A stretch of 64,000 bases of DNA from Phoenix dactylifera (lineage: Eukaryota; Streptophyta; Magnoliopsida; Arecales; Arecaceae), in the NCBI RefSeq assembly GCF_009389715.1, contig NC_052401.1:1910843-1974842 (forward strand), read 5' to 3'. The notes under the pieces are model-generated. The model did no database searches and was not told the origin of the DNA. It was given only the letters and a program-made list of their open reading frames with translations. The translations under genes were made by a program, and so were the position numbers. Below, in pieces: positions 10,266 to 22,166 of the stretch. Each line of letters begins with the position of its first letter. Position 1 is the stretch's first letter.

Positions 10266-13200
10266 CTACAACCACCCATGATGATGAAGCACCACCTGGC
10301 CAGGGTTATTAAGGTCAAGGGAACTGATGCCATGAGGACCTTCAGGGTTCACTGCGCCAACTGGAATCATTCCCTACAAAAGAAGCATGACACTGAACAT
10401 AAATACAGTTCAAAACATAGAAAAGAATTTGATGTGCCAATTGTTGACCTGAACCTGGCCCAAGTGGTAAAGTCCTAGAGCAGAAGTTCCATCCTGCCCT
10501 TGTAGATAGCAACTACTGCCAGTGATGTCTCTATAATGTGGAAATAGTCCTGGTTGTGCAACCATCAAAGCCTCCTGCAAGACCAATCAACCCTAATTTC
10601 TCTTGTTGTTGCAGAACATGGGTGTTGACCATACAATTTCTCCAAGTTCTCGGAAATATACCTGACTTAAACTGTGAAGTGGATGGTCGGTTACAAAAGC
10701 AGGAGGTTGAAGTATAGCATCCCCACTGGATTCCTGCAAAAATTGTCTCAACAAATATTAGCAATAACAATGTTATTAAGTACCAGTCAAATAGCATGGT
10801 TCTCAGATCTGCATGCTATACTCCAATCACAAAAGCTGAAAACCACAAAAATAATTGCATCATGTTTCACAATCTAGATTACTTGATTCAAATGGTGAAT
10901 TTGATGGCCACTAATGACTACAGGAGATTGCTGCAAACAGTGCAAGTTGGATGCCTACAATCAAATAGCATTAGTTAATAATACTGTAATAAAACATAGA
11001 TTGACAAATTGACAAGGCGACATCACCAATGTCATACTTGACCCAAAATATGAAGTTGATGTGCAGCCATAGCAACTGGAGACTGATGCATAATAGTCAT
11101 GTTCGGTCCCTACCAAATGTGCATACATGTTAACATAAAAACTTATGACCAAAAAAACTCTATGGATATGTCAAGTAAACATTGTATAGATTATGAAGGA
11201 TCTGAATGTTCTCGTAATAACACCTGGCCTAAACAGTGAAGTTGGTGGCCAGCCATGGCAATGGGAGACTGCAGCATAGCACTTCTATCGCACACCTATG
11301 AATTTTATACCATGAAAAATTGTAATCGCTCAATCTAATGAAAGCAGTCTATCACAAATAGGAAATCTTAGACGGACAGAGCACAATATTGCAGAAGGTC
11401 GATGACTATGTACTTGACTCAAATGGTGAACTTGTTGGCCATCAATAGCAATTGGAGATTGTTGCACAGCAGACATGTTGGGGCCCTGCAAGATGAGCTT
11501 CATATAGTAATATTGGTGATATAATGAAAAGCTTAATATATTGACACAGTACTGTTGCATATTTCATACCAGCGCCAAGAAATGAAGTTGATCAGATGCC
11601 ATAACAGCAGGATTTTGTTGCATAGCAGCCACATTGGATACCTGTAAGAATTTGTTTTTTGGAAAAAATAAGAGAATCCATTATAAATTACCAAAAAAAT
11701 AAATTAGCAACTTCAAGAATGTATGGTCCAACTGCAACAAGAACAATGTCCTTCAAGACAAATACATCATAATTCTACTTCATAAACATGACATGTCATA
11801 TTGTTTCTGAAAGGCCATAGTTTCTCAGATCTCACCTGGCTTAAACAGTGATGTTGATGGCTGGGCATTATCATGGGAGACTGCGTTGTGGCACTCACAC
11901 AGGGACCCTGCAAATTTGTTTGATCAGAGGTAACAGTAATCAAACAGTCTTAAGCTGTATTAACACAAAAGCATATCAAAAATTAAATGCAATGGAATAA
12001 TAAGAATGCCCAGGTACTCCATAACACAGTATAGAGTTCAGGAAGCTTGCTATCAGATGCCTTTGATAGCATCAAGAAAAGCTTCCTAGTAGATCTAAAA
12101 TCTGGGTCTGGATGGTAAAGGACAAATATAATTCCTATGTAATGTTAATTGTCGATACCTGACTTAAATAGCAAAGTTGATTCGTAGCCACAACTGGAGA
12201 AAGTTGGGTATAAGCCATATTGGATCCCTGCACAGTTTATACTATAAGTAAAATACAAACAGCGTAACAAAAACAATTCAAAATATCTGTTGCAATCATC
12301 AGGTTTCTGGAAAGAGCGGTCAATCAAAATCATAGCAAGTGAACATAAAAGCTAATTCATGTACCCCAAAATGATACCGGGCTTAAGCAGTGAGGGTGAT
12401 GGCCAGCCATTGCAATAGGAGGTTGTAGCCCAGCACTTGCATTGGAGCTCTGCAAAATTGTTTTATCGCAAACAACATTAAAACATACGATCCATCTGTA
12501 GGAAAGCAGAAAGTTGATCACAAATAAATGGCAAAGAGCAATAGAAAAGTTGATAAAAACAGAATGGACTTGCAAATAATTCTATGCAACAATCCAAGAC
12601 CTTGCACAAAAAGGCTAGCCAAAGATATTATTTGGGTTCCTTAGCCCTCCCTATATATCCAAGATCTACCCAATGCATAATCAAGGGATTAAATACATGC
12701 CCACATGTATTCTCACACACTCCTCCAGTTTAAACCCGAGCATTTTTGCCAGGCTAAATGTTCATATCCAATCACAAATACCATAAAAGGCCTGTGGTCG
12801 GCCTTGTACGAGACCATGTTGCAGTGTCTCCAAGTCCACATTAGCTATGAACCAGGTTTACTCTGATAATATTTGCAACAACCCAAGACCACACCCAAAA
12901 AGGCTAGCCAAAGATATTATTTAGATTCCTTGGCCCTATACAAACGTGGGACTAAGCACATGCCTATGCGGATCTTGACACAGAGAGAGAAAGAGCTCCA
13001 TACATGAGTGGCCAACCCAGCCCACCTTACATACACTCGTGTGTGGTAATTAGCCTAAAAGCCCACAAGCTCCACCATCAGCCCGTAATCAACTCCAAAA
13101 TGGCCCATGTTGTAGGGTCCTCTAGTCCACATAAGTCATGGATTAGGTCTACTTTGAAACCATTTCTAACAACTCAGAATCTCACTCAAAGGTGTTATTT

Positions 13201-16200
13201 GGGTTTCTTGGTCTTGTATAAGTACCCAAAGTATCTCCAGCACACAACCGATATGGAACTAAACAAACACTCGCACAAGTCCTTGTACACTCCTCTCGTA
13301 TAAGTCCTGAAGATTTTATTAGGAAACAGATTTAAATTCAACCAAATCCAATCACAAACACCACAACTAGCCCATGGTCATCCCCAAAAGGACCCGTGCT
13401 ATAGTGCACCTACTCCATGTGGTCCAAGGCTTAAACAGGGGAAGTATATAAGAGCCCGTGATGGCATGTGTTTAGTCCCACGTCAGTTGTACGCTGGAAA
13501 AATCTTGGATACTGATACAAGCTAAAGAATCCAAATAATACCTTTCGGCTAGCTTTTCTAGATGAAATCCTAGGTCATTACATTCTACAAGATATATGAT
13601 TGATACGGTAATTTTTGTCATCATCAATAAAAACAGGAAATTAATACAATAAACATGATGGAGCACAGTAAAGTGGATGTTCACAAACTACTGCCAATAA
13701 ACAATACAAATAGCTTAAAGAAATAGCAAGGCAATATTGCGAACTTCATACTTCATTACCAGATTGCAACACTGAAGTTCATGGGCAGTCATAACAGGTG
13801 CAGATTGCTGCATATTTACATTACATGCATAAAACATAACCATTAAATGCAAGCAGAATACAACAAGAAAGCTTCTAAATGGCAGAGAAACGTTTCAGGC
13901 TTTAGTTACCTGACTCATAAAATGAAAGTCACTGCTATTCCTGGTAGAAAGACAATTCATACTCCTGCCATTGCCCAAAAGAAAGGTAACATGGATTAAT
14001 AACCAAAAATTCTTCTAGGTAACAGCTTTTGACGTATTGATCTAATAAACTACCAATTTCATTTACTTTTATTTACCTGACCAAGTTTCTATGATACCCG
14101 CCTATAGCATCAGTTTGGTGTACACAACTCTTAGGTTCATTACTTGTGCTTGAAACCGAAGCCTGTGCACTTTGTCCTATACCCATAAATGACCAAAAAG
14201 GTTACTTAGACCTGTAATATCGTGTTTGACTTTCTGCAAATACTACACTCTTACCCTCTTTGCACTTCATTTTCCCTTTTCCATTAGGCATTTTGCTTGA
14301 GCTTAATTTTTTGTCAGACCTGGCAGTCTTTTTCTGCTTAGCTTGCTTATTCAGAAGCTTCATGCTACAATCTTGTTCTTTTTGCTTCACAATAGGCGCA
14401 TCACGTGAAGGTGTCCTAATATGATCCAGAGTCACAAATAAATTCATTACATATCAACAAGCTACTGGGATGAGGATTCGTCAACAGGAAAATCAGTTTT
14501 AAAAGTAATAGAAGGGAAAGGAGTTTGCCATGTCCCCCCCCCCCCCCCCCCTTCCTCCTTCAAAACAAATTTTTAATCTAGAAATGGATTAAGAGCATGC
14601 CCTTAAGGCATCAATGCAATTTTAAATTGCTAACAGTGTGCTTTTCGCAAAATTTCCTGGATAATGATACTCAAAATAAAAGGGAACAAATTTATAGATT
14701 TAGCATAGGAGCACCAACCACCCTCAATTGTTATTAGAGTCTTTCTTTGGTAAAATGATAAAGGGAATGAAATAAAGAGTGGAAGAAGAGAATAAAAAAG
14801 GAAACATATGAGAAGGAATAAGACAAAAAAGAATCCTTCTAGAAAAGATGGCTAAAACAGTAATTATACCATGATATGCCTTCTTTAAAAGAGAGAGAGA
14901 GAGGGAGAGAGAGAGAGAACTAAGGGGATTATCTTATGATATCTCTTGGCCATCAGTGATAATGGAGGCTTCACTTTCAAAATCTATATATATTGAAACT
15001 GCATGAATTAAAATCAGACTTGATCTAAGGATACTTTTTTAAATCTAAAATAAAAGCAAGAGCAACAAAAATGGTATAAAGTTATATAAATCTTACACTT
15101 AAGCTACTATAAGTATTCTTAATGACTCCTATGAGCATGCATTTCTTAAATTAGCCTTTTTTTTCCCTTTCAAGGGTGCTAATTTACCATGTTCACGTTA
15201 CTGGACAGAGGGTCTCAATTATCTGTAATAGTTACATGTGACTGGCTCCCCTACCCTCCCTGCCATCGTTGGCAAATTCTATCATTTAGACCCATTTCCT
15301 TCCTAAATCTGATTATGACCCAGTTCACTAACACATCCTGTACTGATCTTCAAAAGAATCTCCCATGAAATATTCAGCATTGAAACATATAAATTAAAAC
15401 ATGAGCATGTTCCAACAATTATGACACTGAGCATGTTGGTGTTTGACCTTGTCCACGCAGACTCCTACAAAAAGTTGAGCACTCACTACTTGTTCACAAA
15501 CATTGCACATGCAAAGGACGTAAATGAAAAATTAAATTACAAGTTTTATTCATGATACTAAAAATGAAAATAATAAGAAATAATTAATGACAGTTACCAT
15601 CTAGTAAATTTTGTTATTATGCCACTTACAATGGAAATGGATTTGCTAAGTTGCTAATGCTCGGAGTGCTTCTATGTTCATCTCTTTCAGCAATCTCTCT
15701 CAGACTATACCATAGTTTTCTCTTCCTTCTGCAGGACCCACCAACAGATTTTCCTGAATCTGTTGCTGCAGAACTGTTATGACAAGCAGATTGCTTATCT
15801 GAGCCTGATACACTTACTTTCTTTTTCTTCTTTGATGCTTTTTCACCAAGTTTCTCTGAAGGAGTGGCTGGACTCTCCTTATTGTGGACACTCAGTAAGG
15901 GTTGATGCTCACTAATTTTGGGAATCTCATCCGTAACATGTAACAATTTCCTCCTTTTCCTTTTAGTTCCTCTGGCTTTATCTGAAGCTGTTGCAACAAA
16001 GCAATTTTTAGCAGTATGCATGTCTGACTCAGATACGCTCGCTTTCCTTTTCCTCTTTGACAAGATACTACTCTTTTTCTCCACAGGAATTACTAGATTA
16101 TCACTGCTTCTGCATTTTTGGGTTTTGTACTCACTACTTTTTGGAGTCTCCTTCAAATTACACAAGGCTTTCCTACTTTTCTTGAACTTACTAAGAATTT

Positions 16201-16978
16201 TTCCCTCACTAGCATCTTCTCTGTCTAATCCTGATATACCCACTTTGCTTTTCTTCTTTGATAAGATCATGTGAGTTTTCTCCATAGGTGTCACCTTTCT
16301 GTTCTTGTTAAGATCCTTAGCTGCTTCAATTTCCCCAGAACTAGTGATTTCTGATGCAGAAACAGATTTCGAATTCAGATAAATGCTTTCTTTCTTGTTC
16401 TTATATAATTCCCCCTTAGCTAGCGAATCTTTCATACCATTTCCTGCTTTCTTATCTGTCGACCTACGGGGTTGTGAGATCGAAATGCATCTTGGTTTTG
16501 TAGCTAGTAGCTCTTTCACATGGCCTGTTGGTGTGCCCCCTTTCAAGTTCCGGTGAGAACAGAAATGGCATTTGTAAATAATGTTGTTCTGGGTGGATGC
16601 TTTGATCTCATTCTTATCAATTCGAACAGTGCAGTTATAACCAGGCTGTAGAATGGTTTCGCATCTGCACACAAATTTTGAGAATGGAACATAGATATTG
16701 AAACTCAAACAAAAACCTAGCGTTTAGCATGCCAAAGCCAACTAGTAAAACAAATCTCACCTTTCACAAGGAAAAAGAAATGGATCTAGAGGAGCTCCAG
16801 CAGCCTCTGCATGAGCAGCCAAGAGGCGGCCAAAGAAAGCACTCAGAGGACGAACTGGAGCTTCCTTGCCAGTCCATGTTGCCATTTTCTGCAGATGCTT
16901 TAACCTCAAGATAGATCTAACATTAAAACATTTTTTACCAGTGCTTTCCTCTCGAATTGTAGCACCTTGATGTCCCAT
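10266..16978 (-). CDS. Nuclear protein with Rpr2/Rpp21 zinc domain and tandem-exon tail
   Basis: Seventeen minus-strand exons join in consistent phase: 16978-16761, 16664-15630, 14415-14255, 14176-14077, 13964-13910, 13807-13760, 12449-12378, 12227-12159, 11907-11836, 11641-11570, 11485-11414, 11295-11224, 11109-11038, 10954-10883, 10733-10662, 10574-10455, 10373-10266 (2490 nt, 829 aa). Residues 1-110 resemble plant proteins with the RNase P Rpr2/Rpp21/SNM1 domain: two CxxC pairs (Cys71/74 and Cys105/108) that would bind zinc, flanking GYNCTVRI. Rpr2/Rpp21 itself is a protein subunit of the tRNA-processing RNase P. Residues about 110-470 are very rich in Lys, Ser and Arg with several KKKRK-type nuclear signals. 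The tail from residue 540 is made of repeated 23-24 aa units, one per exon. The ATG at 16978 is used because the frame upstream lacks an ATG. The 3' end is uncertain: the last predicted exon again ends in a CAG/GT donor-like site, and reading through exon 16 would instead stop at 10410. Confidence 0.75.
10662..12449 (-). repeat. Array of nine tandem 69-72 nt phase-0 exons
   Basis: Nine exons in the Rpr2-domain gene are tandem duplicates: eight of 72 nt and one of 69 nt (12227-12159), each flanked by AG and GT and each starting and ending between codons. They encode related 23-24 residue units with the pattern G-x-N-x4-Q-x-S-P-x-x-M-x-x-H-Q-L-H-x-L-x-Q; examples are MHQSPVAMAAHQLHILGQ and VQQSPIAIDGQQVHHLSQ. 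Start-to-start spacing ranges from 155 to 323 bases, so introns diverged more than exons. No unit has a stop. The conserved splice sites and frame argue that the units are used, though transcript evidence is not available here. Confidence 0.8.
12596..13583. repeat. Repeat block in intron, direct and inverted copies
   Basis: Inside the intron between 12449 and 13760, a segment with GGCTAGCCAAAGATATTATT occurs at about 12596-12652 and again at about 12875-12935; a diverged third copy starts near 13166. A further copy lies in inverted orientation at about 13525-13583. The direct spacing is about 280-290 bases. This looks like an inserted, internally repeated transposable element of a class I cannot name. 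Confidence 0.6.
14534..14551. repeat. C18 homopolymer
   Basis: Eighteen consecutive C residues lie in the intron between the large basic exon and the next exon of the Rpr2-domain gene. Homopolymers of this length are often miscounted in assemblies. Confidence 0.9.
14891..14918. repeat. (GA)n microsatellite
   Basis: A short GA-rich run with one interruption, in the same intron as the C18 tract. Confidence 0.85.
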
Positions 16979-18620
16979 GATAGAAATTAATTGTAGCACC
17001 TTGGTGCAATCTATAAATTACAAACCTCGTCAACTCATCTTGGATCTTTGAAATTCCAAAATCCAAACACATCACACATCACAGGCAACAGATACAATTA
17101 CCTGTTAAGAATCAAATTTCCCATTCTGAATTCATGTGACAGGAAAATGGTGTTTATAATCAATGAAAGAACAAAATTTTACATTAGAATGCAATTGAAA
17201 CACTTAAAAGCTGCAATTTAACAATACACAATGGGTATTCAATCAGCTCGCAGAAAGATTGTTTAAGATATTGAAAGCAATCCAAAGAAAAGCCTTAGTT
17301 TTAGGAAGTGGATCCAGTACGGGTACATGGAAGTCGGTCTCTTAAAAAATTTAGTAAAAAACACTTAGGAAGCAGGTGTGGGGACGAGTTCTTGAGGAGA
17401 TCCGGAAGCGGGTGCGCCGCCCTAAATAGAAGACTACTGCAACTAAGAGAAAAACAAAATATTTAAGAATAACAACCGACCCAAAGAAGTTGCAAGCTTT
17501 CAATATGCATTACCATGACTGAACCATAAAAAATTTCAATTCAAGCAAGATTTATGCAGGGGAGCCATTCATACTAGCTAGCAAATGCAGGAATATCTGG
17601 CAATAAGTCCATCATAAAAGAACATTTTTTTAGTTAGTCTGGTATTGAAAAAAAAAAGGGTCAATCATAACATAATGAAAGAAACCCAAGAAACCAAATG
17701 ATAATAATGCAGAAAAAGAAACTGCCTTTTACGGTTTAGTTTCCATTTTCATCTTAGATAAATTTTATGCAAGATACATTTGTAATAATAGTTAAAGATG
17801 CCAAAAGTGTTTCAAACCCAAAGATTGGAAAATTTTCTTATGTCCAAAAAGAATCCGCCACAATACCACCTATTAACAATCTTATTTTTCATCATAACCT
17901 CAGTGATCTCATCGAACCAGCACAAGTTCCAATTCAAGCAAAATTTCAAACAGGGACACCAGCTAAGCAGATACAAGATTACCTAATCACAAGTCCATCA
18001 CCAAAAGAAAAAAAAGGTTCATAAGCTAGATTGACGCGCGCGCACATCGAGTGAGCGAGCGAGAGACCAAAGAGCCAAATAATCCATTATGCCTGTGGGA
18101 ATAGTTCTAGGAAAGAAGTGCTTGAAAACCCAATCAACATAAATGAATCTTCTTACGCCTAAAAAGAATTGGATCCATGAACGGCTATCAAGCATCAACA
18201 TAAATAATTGCCATCACAAGCTCGGTGATTCCATCGAAACCTCCGCAGGAAAACAGAATTAAATCAGCAATCACCAAACAAACGAAACACAGATAGCATA
18301 ATCGATTAAAAGAAAGGTTTTTGAACAGACAGCAGCACTTCATCCGATTAAAGAATTAGGATTTCACAAACAGAAACTGAATTCAAGAATCGATGATCCA
18401 ATAGATCAAAGAAAGAACTCTGAGAAGCGACAAGGAATGGAGAGTAGATTACCCCTTCGTCTCTATGGTAATGGCGCCTTGAGATCGAAATCGAACCGCT
18501 CGAGTCAGAAACTCGTCTTTCTTTTTCCCCCCCTCCTTTTTTTCTTCTATTGGGCATTTCGACTCTCCTTTCTAGGGCTCGCCATCTGTCGAGTCGTTGG
18601 GTTGGGTTGGGCCAGGTTTA
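16979..18620 (-). other. 5' UTR region and promoter of the Rpr2-domain gene
   Basis: An acceptor-like TATAG on the minus strand at 17013-17011 lies just upstream of the start codon. A strong donor (AAGGG/GTAATC) lies at 18452-18451 after a GC-richer segment. The simplest reading is a 5' UTR exon ending at 18453, then a 1.44 kb intron, with coding exon 1 starting near 17010. Transcription would begin around 18560-18600. No open frame in the intron is convincing. Confidence 0.5.
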
Positions 18621-19949
18621 TAAGATGACCCAAGGTCTGACCCAAACTAGCTTTGGGCTTGACATTGAAGCCCCTTTTAGTGTCTTTAAACTTTACGGAT
18701 TTGGGACTTTGGGATTTAAGTGAAGTCATTTGTTGTCACGTCTGATCAAATTCTATTTTGCTTGATTGTGTTTAATTTTGTACATTTGGATCGGACCTTT
18801 AACTAAGGTGAGTAGAAATTTTGACTCTAGTGGGGATCAAATCAGATCATCTATTAGTTCAATTGGAGTCTATCCGATCCACTCGCACCTTCTATCTGGA
18901 TCTAGGTCAGGTTCATCTAATAATTTCTATATCCCATGGTCAAGCTCTTTCAGAGTTGTCCCATATAAATATATGGTGCATTGTACCTGGAATATACTCA
19001 ACACTTACACCTCCTTTTGCAATAAAGAAGTGATGTAAAGTATTGATGCCTTATTGCTCAAGTGGTTAGATGTGGACTCTAAGCATAATGTTGGATGCAA
19101 TAACTTACAGCGCATGGAGAAAACTTACTTTTTGATTCTCCTTTTGACTTTAGCTAGTGGAGATCCATGAAGGTTCTTAAAGCTGGAATATCATGACTCA
19201 TCGACACCTCTAGGTACAAGCTAGGCTGCACGATCGAACCCTATATTTCATAGGAGAGGGGCATTTCAATACTTCGCTAGCCACGGCATCAAGCTAATGC
19301 GACAACACAGAAAGAGGGATCGAATTGGAGCTTACAACCGATATGCACACATCAATGCAATTCCCATCCAACGGATCATCGAGCAGGGCAGCTTATTTAG
19401 TGGCATCCATTCGTGAAGACTAACTTGATGAACCAAAATGTTCTAATGAGCCTGCCACGTAACTCTTATTTTCACTAGATGACTAACCTAATATGGACGT
19501 AGAGAAACGAGAATTCTTCTCGATGTGCTAATTGGACCTCAACATGTCAACTAACAAAGTTCTATTTTATTAAAAATCTAATCATTTTTCGTAGATACCA
19601 TAATAAAATCATATACCGTCACATTCACATTGCGAACATATGCTAGCATTTTTCGCTGGACCGGATATGACGAAATGGATGACAAAGATGATGATAAGGT
19701 ACCTACCACCTTACAAATGAGTGCTCTATCATGCCTTCGAATGATAAGCACGAAGAACAGGCTTATATATGCTGTGAGTCAGAGACCTCCTCTCCACTAC
19801 TCCTCAGTAGAATGGGTTGTTTTGTTAGTGCCTCGGCCTTTTGATTGACCACTTAGATGCTTGCACATGTTCCAACAAGTTCCACGAGTCGGAAGTATGT
19901 GGCTTTCCTAAGTGGGGGACCAAGAAGGGGAAGGTCTCAACGGGCCAGG

Positions 19950-20300
19950 GCTCTACTCCCTCTCTCTCATTAGGTCATGTTGGGCTGGCCTTGGCTCCTT
20001 CATCATGGGTGATCGCTTGCTTCCAAGTTCCAAAGGGACCAGACCCAGAGCATGTGCCCTGAGCCCCTGACAGAACTTTTTTATTTTTTCGCTAAAACAG
20101 AATGTGACCGGTACAACATCAGCCCATATCCACGAGACCTCTCTGAAGTGATGGACAGTAAAGAAGGCCACCCAGTCTGCCGCCCTATTTACCTCAGCAT
20201 GAATCTGGCAGTACTCTTTCACCATCATCTTGTGGCTTAATTAATACTGTGGAGGTAGGACAGGGAGGTCAGGTGTGTCACCTAAGACCAACTGTTTCAT
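19950..20300 (-). mobile_element. LINE 3'-end remnant (RNase H region)
   Basis: A minus-strand frame contains EVNRAADWVAFF, the signature REANRAADWLA-like stretch of the RNase H domain at the 3' end of plant LINE-type retrotransposons. The surrounding frame has stops and no reverse transcriptase is present, so this is a 5'-truncated, decayed fragment. A related copy with REANRAAD lies at about 54890-54930 on the plus strand. Confidence 0.5.
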
Positions 20301-20733
20301 GGTCCGGTTCAGTCCTGAAGGAGGGCATCCAATTCATTGGACAACTCCCCACCTACTTGTTAGACTGAGACATCCAGTGCTACAATTTATGTGAGATGAA
20401 TATTTTCTTAGTGATGAGCAAATATCCCCTCCATAACTTGAATCTTGCCAAGTCCAAAGCAGCAGCAGCAGCATCCATAACTTGATTTTTTACATTGCAT
20501 GAACCATTCCATGATCTTTGCGATCGAATTCTATCGAATTTCAATTGAATTATCAGATTATAATGAGGATATTGCTCAACCTTCGACCCGATGCTACAAG
20601 TTAGAGATGCATGCCTGCATACACACATGTACACTATGCTATGAGCTATAATCTCATGCACATGCATGCAGCTTTAGCACGAGATTGGTGGTGCAGCACT
20701 TTGATAGAAAGAGTACATGAACAGTGTGCTTCT

Positions 20734-20990
20734 CATTCGCCCCAGTGTTGGAGAGGAACAGAGAAGAAAGAGAGGAGAATTAAAGGCTGCAGAAACCCAC
20801 CAAAAGAGAGAGCCAATGCCTCGCCATTTCCATCCAATCATGCGTCCGGATCTCCAAAAGAGCTGTACCTCCCCTGCCCCAAAAAATGAAGTCTCTCTCA
20901 GTGACTGGAGGAGGGAGTGGGCTTCCCATTCGCTCCAGTGTCGGAGAGGGGGAGAGAGAAAATAATGAAGGAGAGAAGAATTAAAGGCCG
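20734..20990. repeat. Duplicated purine-rich segment, 193 bp apart
   Basis: A segment with CATTCGCCCCAGTGTTGGAG starting at 20734 recurs with a few changes at 20927, each followed by a GA-rich stretch and GAATTAAAGGC. The copies are imperfect, so the duplication is not recent. No coding role is apparent. Confidence 0.6.
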
Positions 20991-21755
20991 GACCGACCGT
21001 TCCCACCCTGCAATCACATAAGTAGCTGATCCAGGGAAAGAAAGGGTCCCACCAATCGCCTCGACTATGGGATCGACGCGTGGAGATACGTACGGGATGC
21101 AACTACCCCAGCCGTAGATTTGGTGGACCCCATGGGGGGAAGTGAGAGGAACATGCTCCCCTCCCCCGGTAAGGCGCACAGACGTGTGCCCTACCCTTCT
21201 GCTCCCCTCTCTCATTATTTATTTGTTTTCGGGTTATTTATAATAGTAATTAGGAGGGTACGTATGCTCATTATGATTGTTACACCTAGAACCAGGTGGA
21301 TGCAAAATTTTTGACACCCATTTTTACATTACAACTTACTGTTGATTGATCAATAGTTTCCACACACACGCACAAAAAAAAAAAAAAAAATCGTCATGTT
21401 ACATATAACGTCAACGTCCACAATAGACGACGGTGCTACTGCCATCGTCTTGAAAAATAGTTTCTCTGTCATCTTAACCCCCGCCATATCTTCTGCCATA
21501 CCGCTACCATCACAGCCTTTATTATCTCCCCATTATTATCATCACTGGTGCCCCATCGCCACTATCACCGCGACTATTATCACCATCTCGACCACCATCG
21601 TGATGTTTATGTTCATTAGTTATGTTTATATTTATAGTTTTAACTGAATATATTTATATTTTAAAATTAAAATAAAATAAAAATAATTTTTTCTTGAAAA
21701 TAAGGAAATTAAAGTGAGGCCAAAGGGCACCTAAATTTTTTATACTTATATTTCA

Positions 21756-22166
21756 GGACTTATTTGGTTCGTGGAAGAAAAAAATTTTCTCATTGAAATA
21801 TTTTTTTTAGAAAAATAATTTCTAAGAATATGATGTCTAGAAAAATAGTTTTAACATGTTTGGTTGATCATTTACTTTTCTGAAAAGTTGTATAAAATAC
21901 TTATTATATCTTTAATAAAGAAAAAGATCTTACTTATGAATTTTGATGATTTAAAGGTACTTTTGGGAAGAAAAAAAAAAGAGCCCTAATTTCCAACCGG
22001 TGGAAAAGCAACTTTTTTATATTTCCCGTGAGTTTTTCTTTTCTATAAAATATGGAATCTTATTCCCTTAAAAATGCTACTTTTCCATTTCAAACAAGAA
22101 GTTTCTTTTTTTTTTGTTGACCATATTTTTTCTTCCCTTTTTTTTTTCCGCGAATCAAACGAATCC
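21756..22166. mobile_element. MITE with 22 bp imperfect terminal inverted repeats
   Basis: The left end GGACTTATTTGGTTCGTGGAAG and the complement of the right end (GGATTCGTTTGATTCGCGGAAA) match at 16 or so of 22 positions. The element is about 411 bp, AT-rich and non-coding. The flanking triplets are TCA and TAA, so a TTA/TAA target duplication is only partly preserved. Tourist (PIF/Harbinger) origin is possible but unproven. Confidence 0.6.

Noticed and set aside
15918-16274. 118-codon plus-strand frame
   Set aside because: Antisense shadow of the Lys/Ser-rich exon of the minus-strand Rpr2-domain gene; its Phe/Leu richness is the complement of AAG and AAA codons.
19040-19090. TTGCTCAAGTGGTTAG resembling a tRNA or SINE box A
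   Set aside because: No box B (GGTTCGAATC-like) at the right distance and no cloverleaf, so neither a tRNA nor a SINE is supported.
20674-21215. Minus-strand frames of 105 and 142 codons
   Set aside because: Mutually overlapping, rich in purine-repeat translation, and lacking family resemblance.
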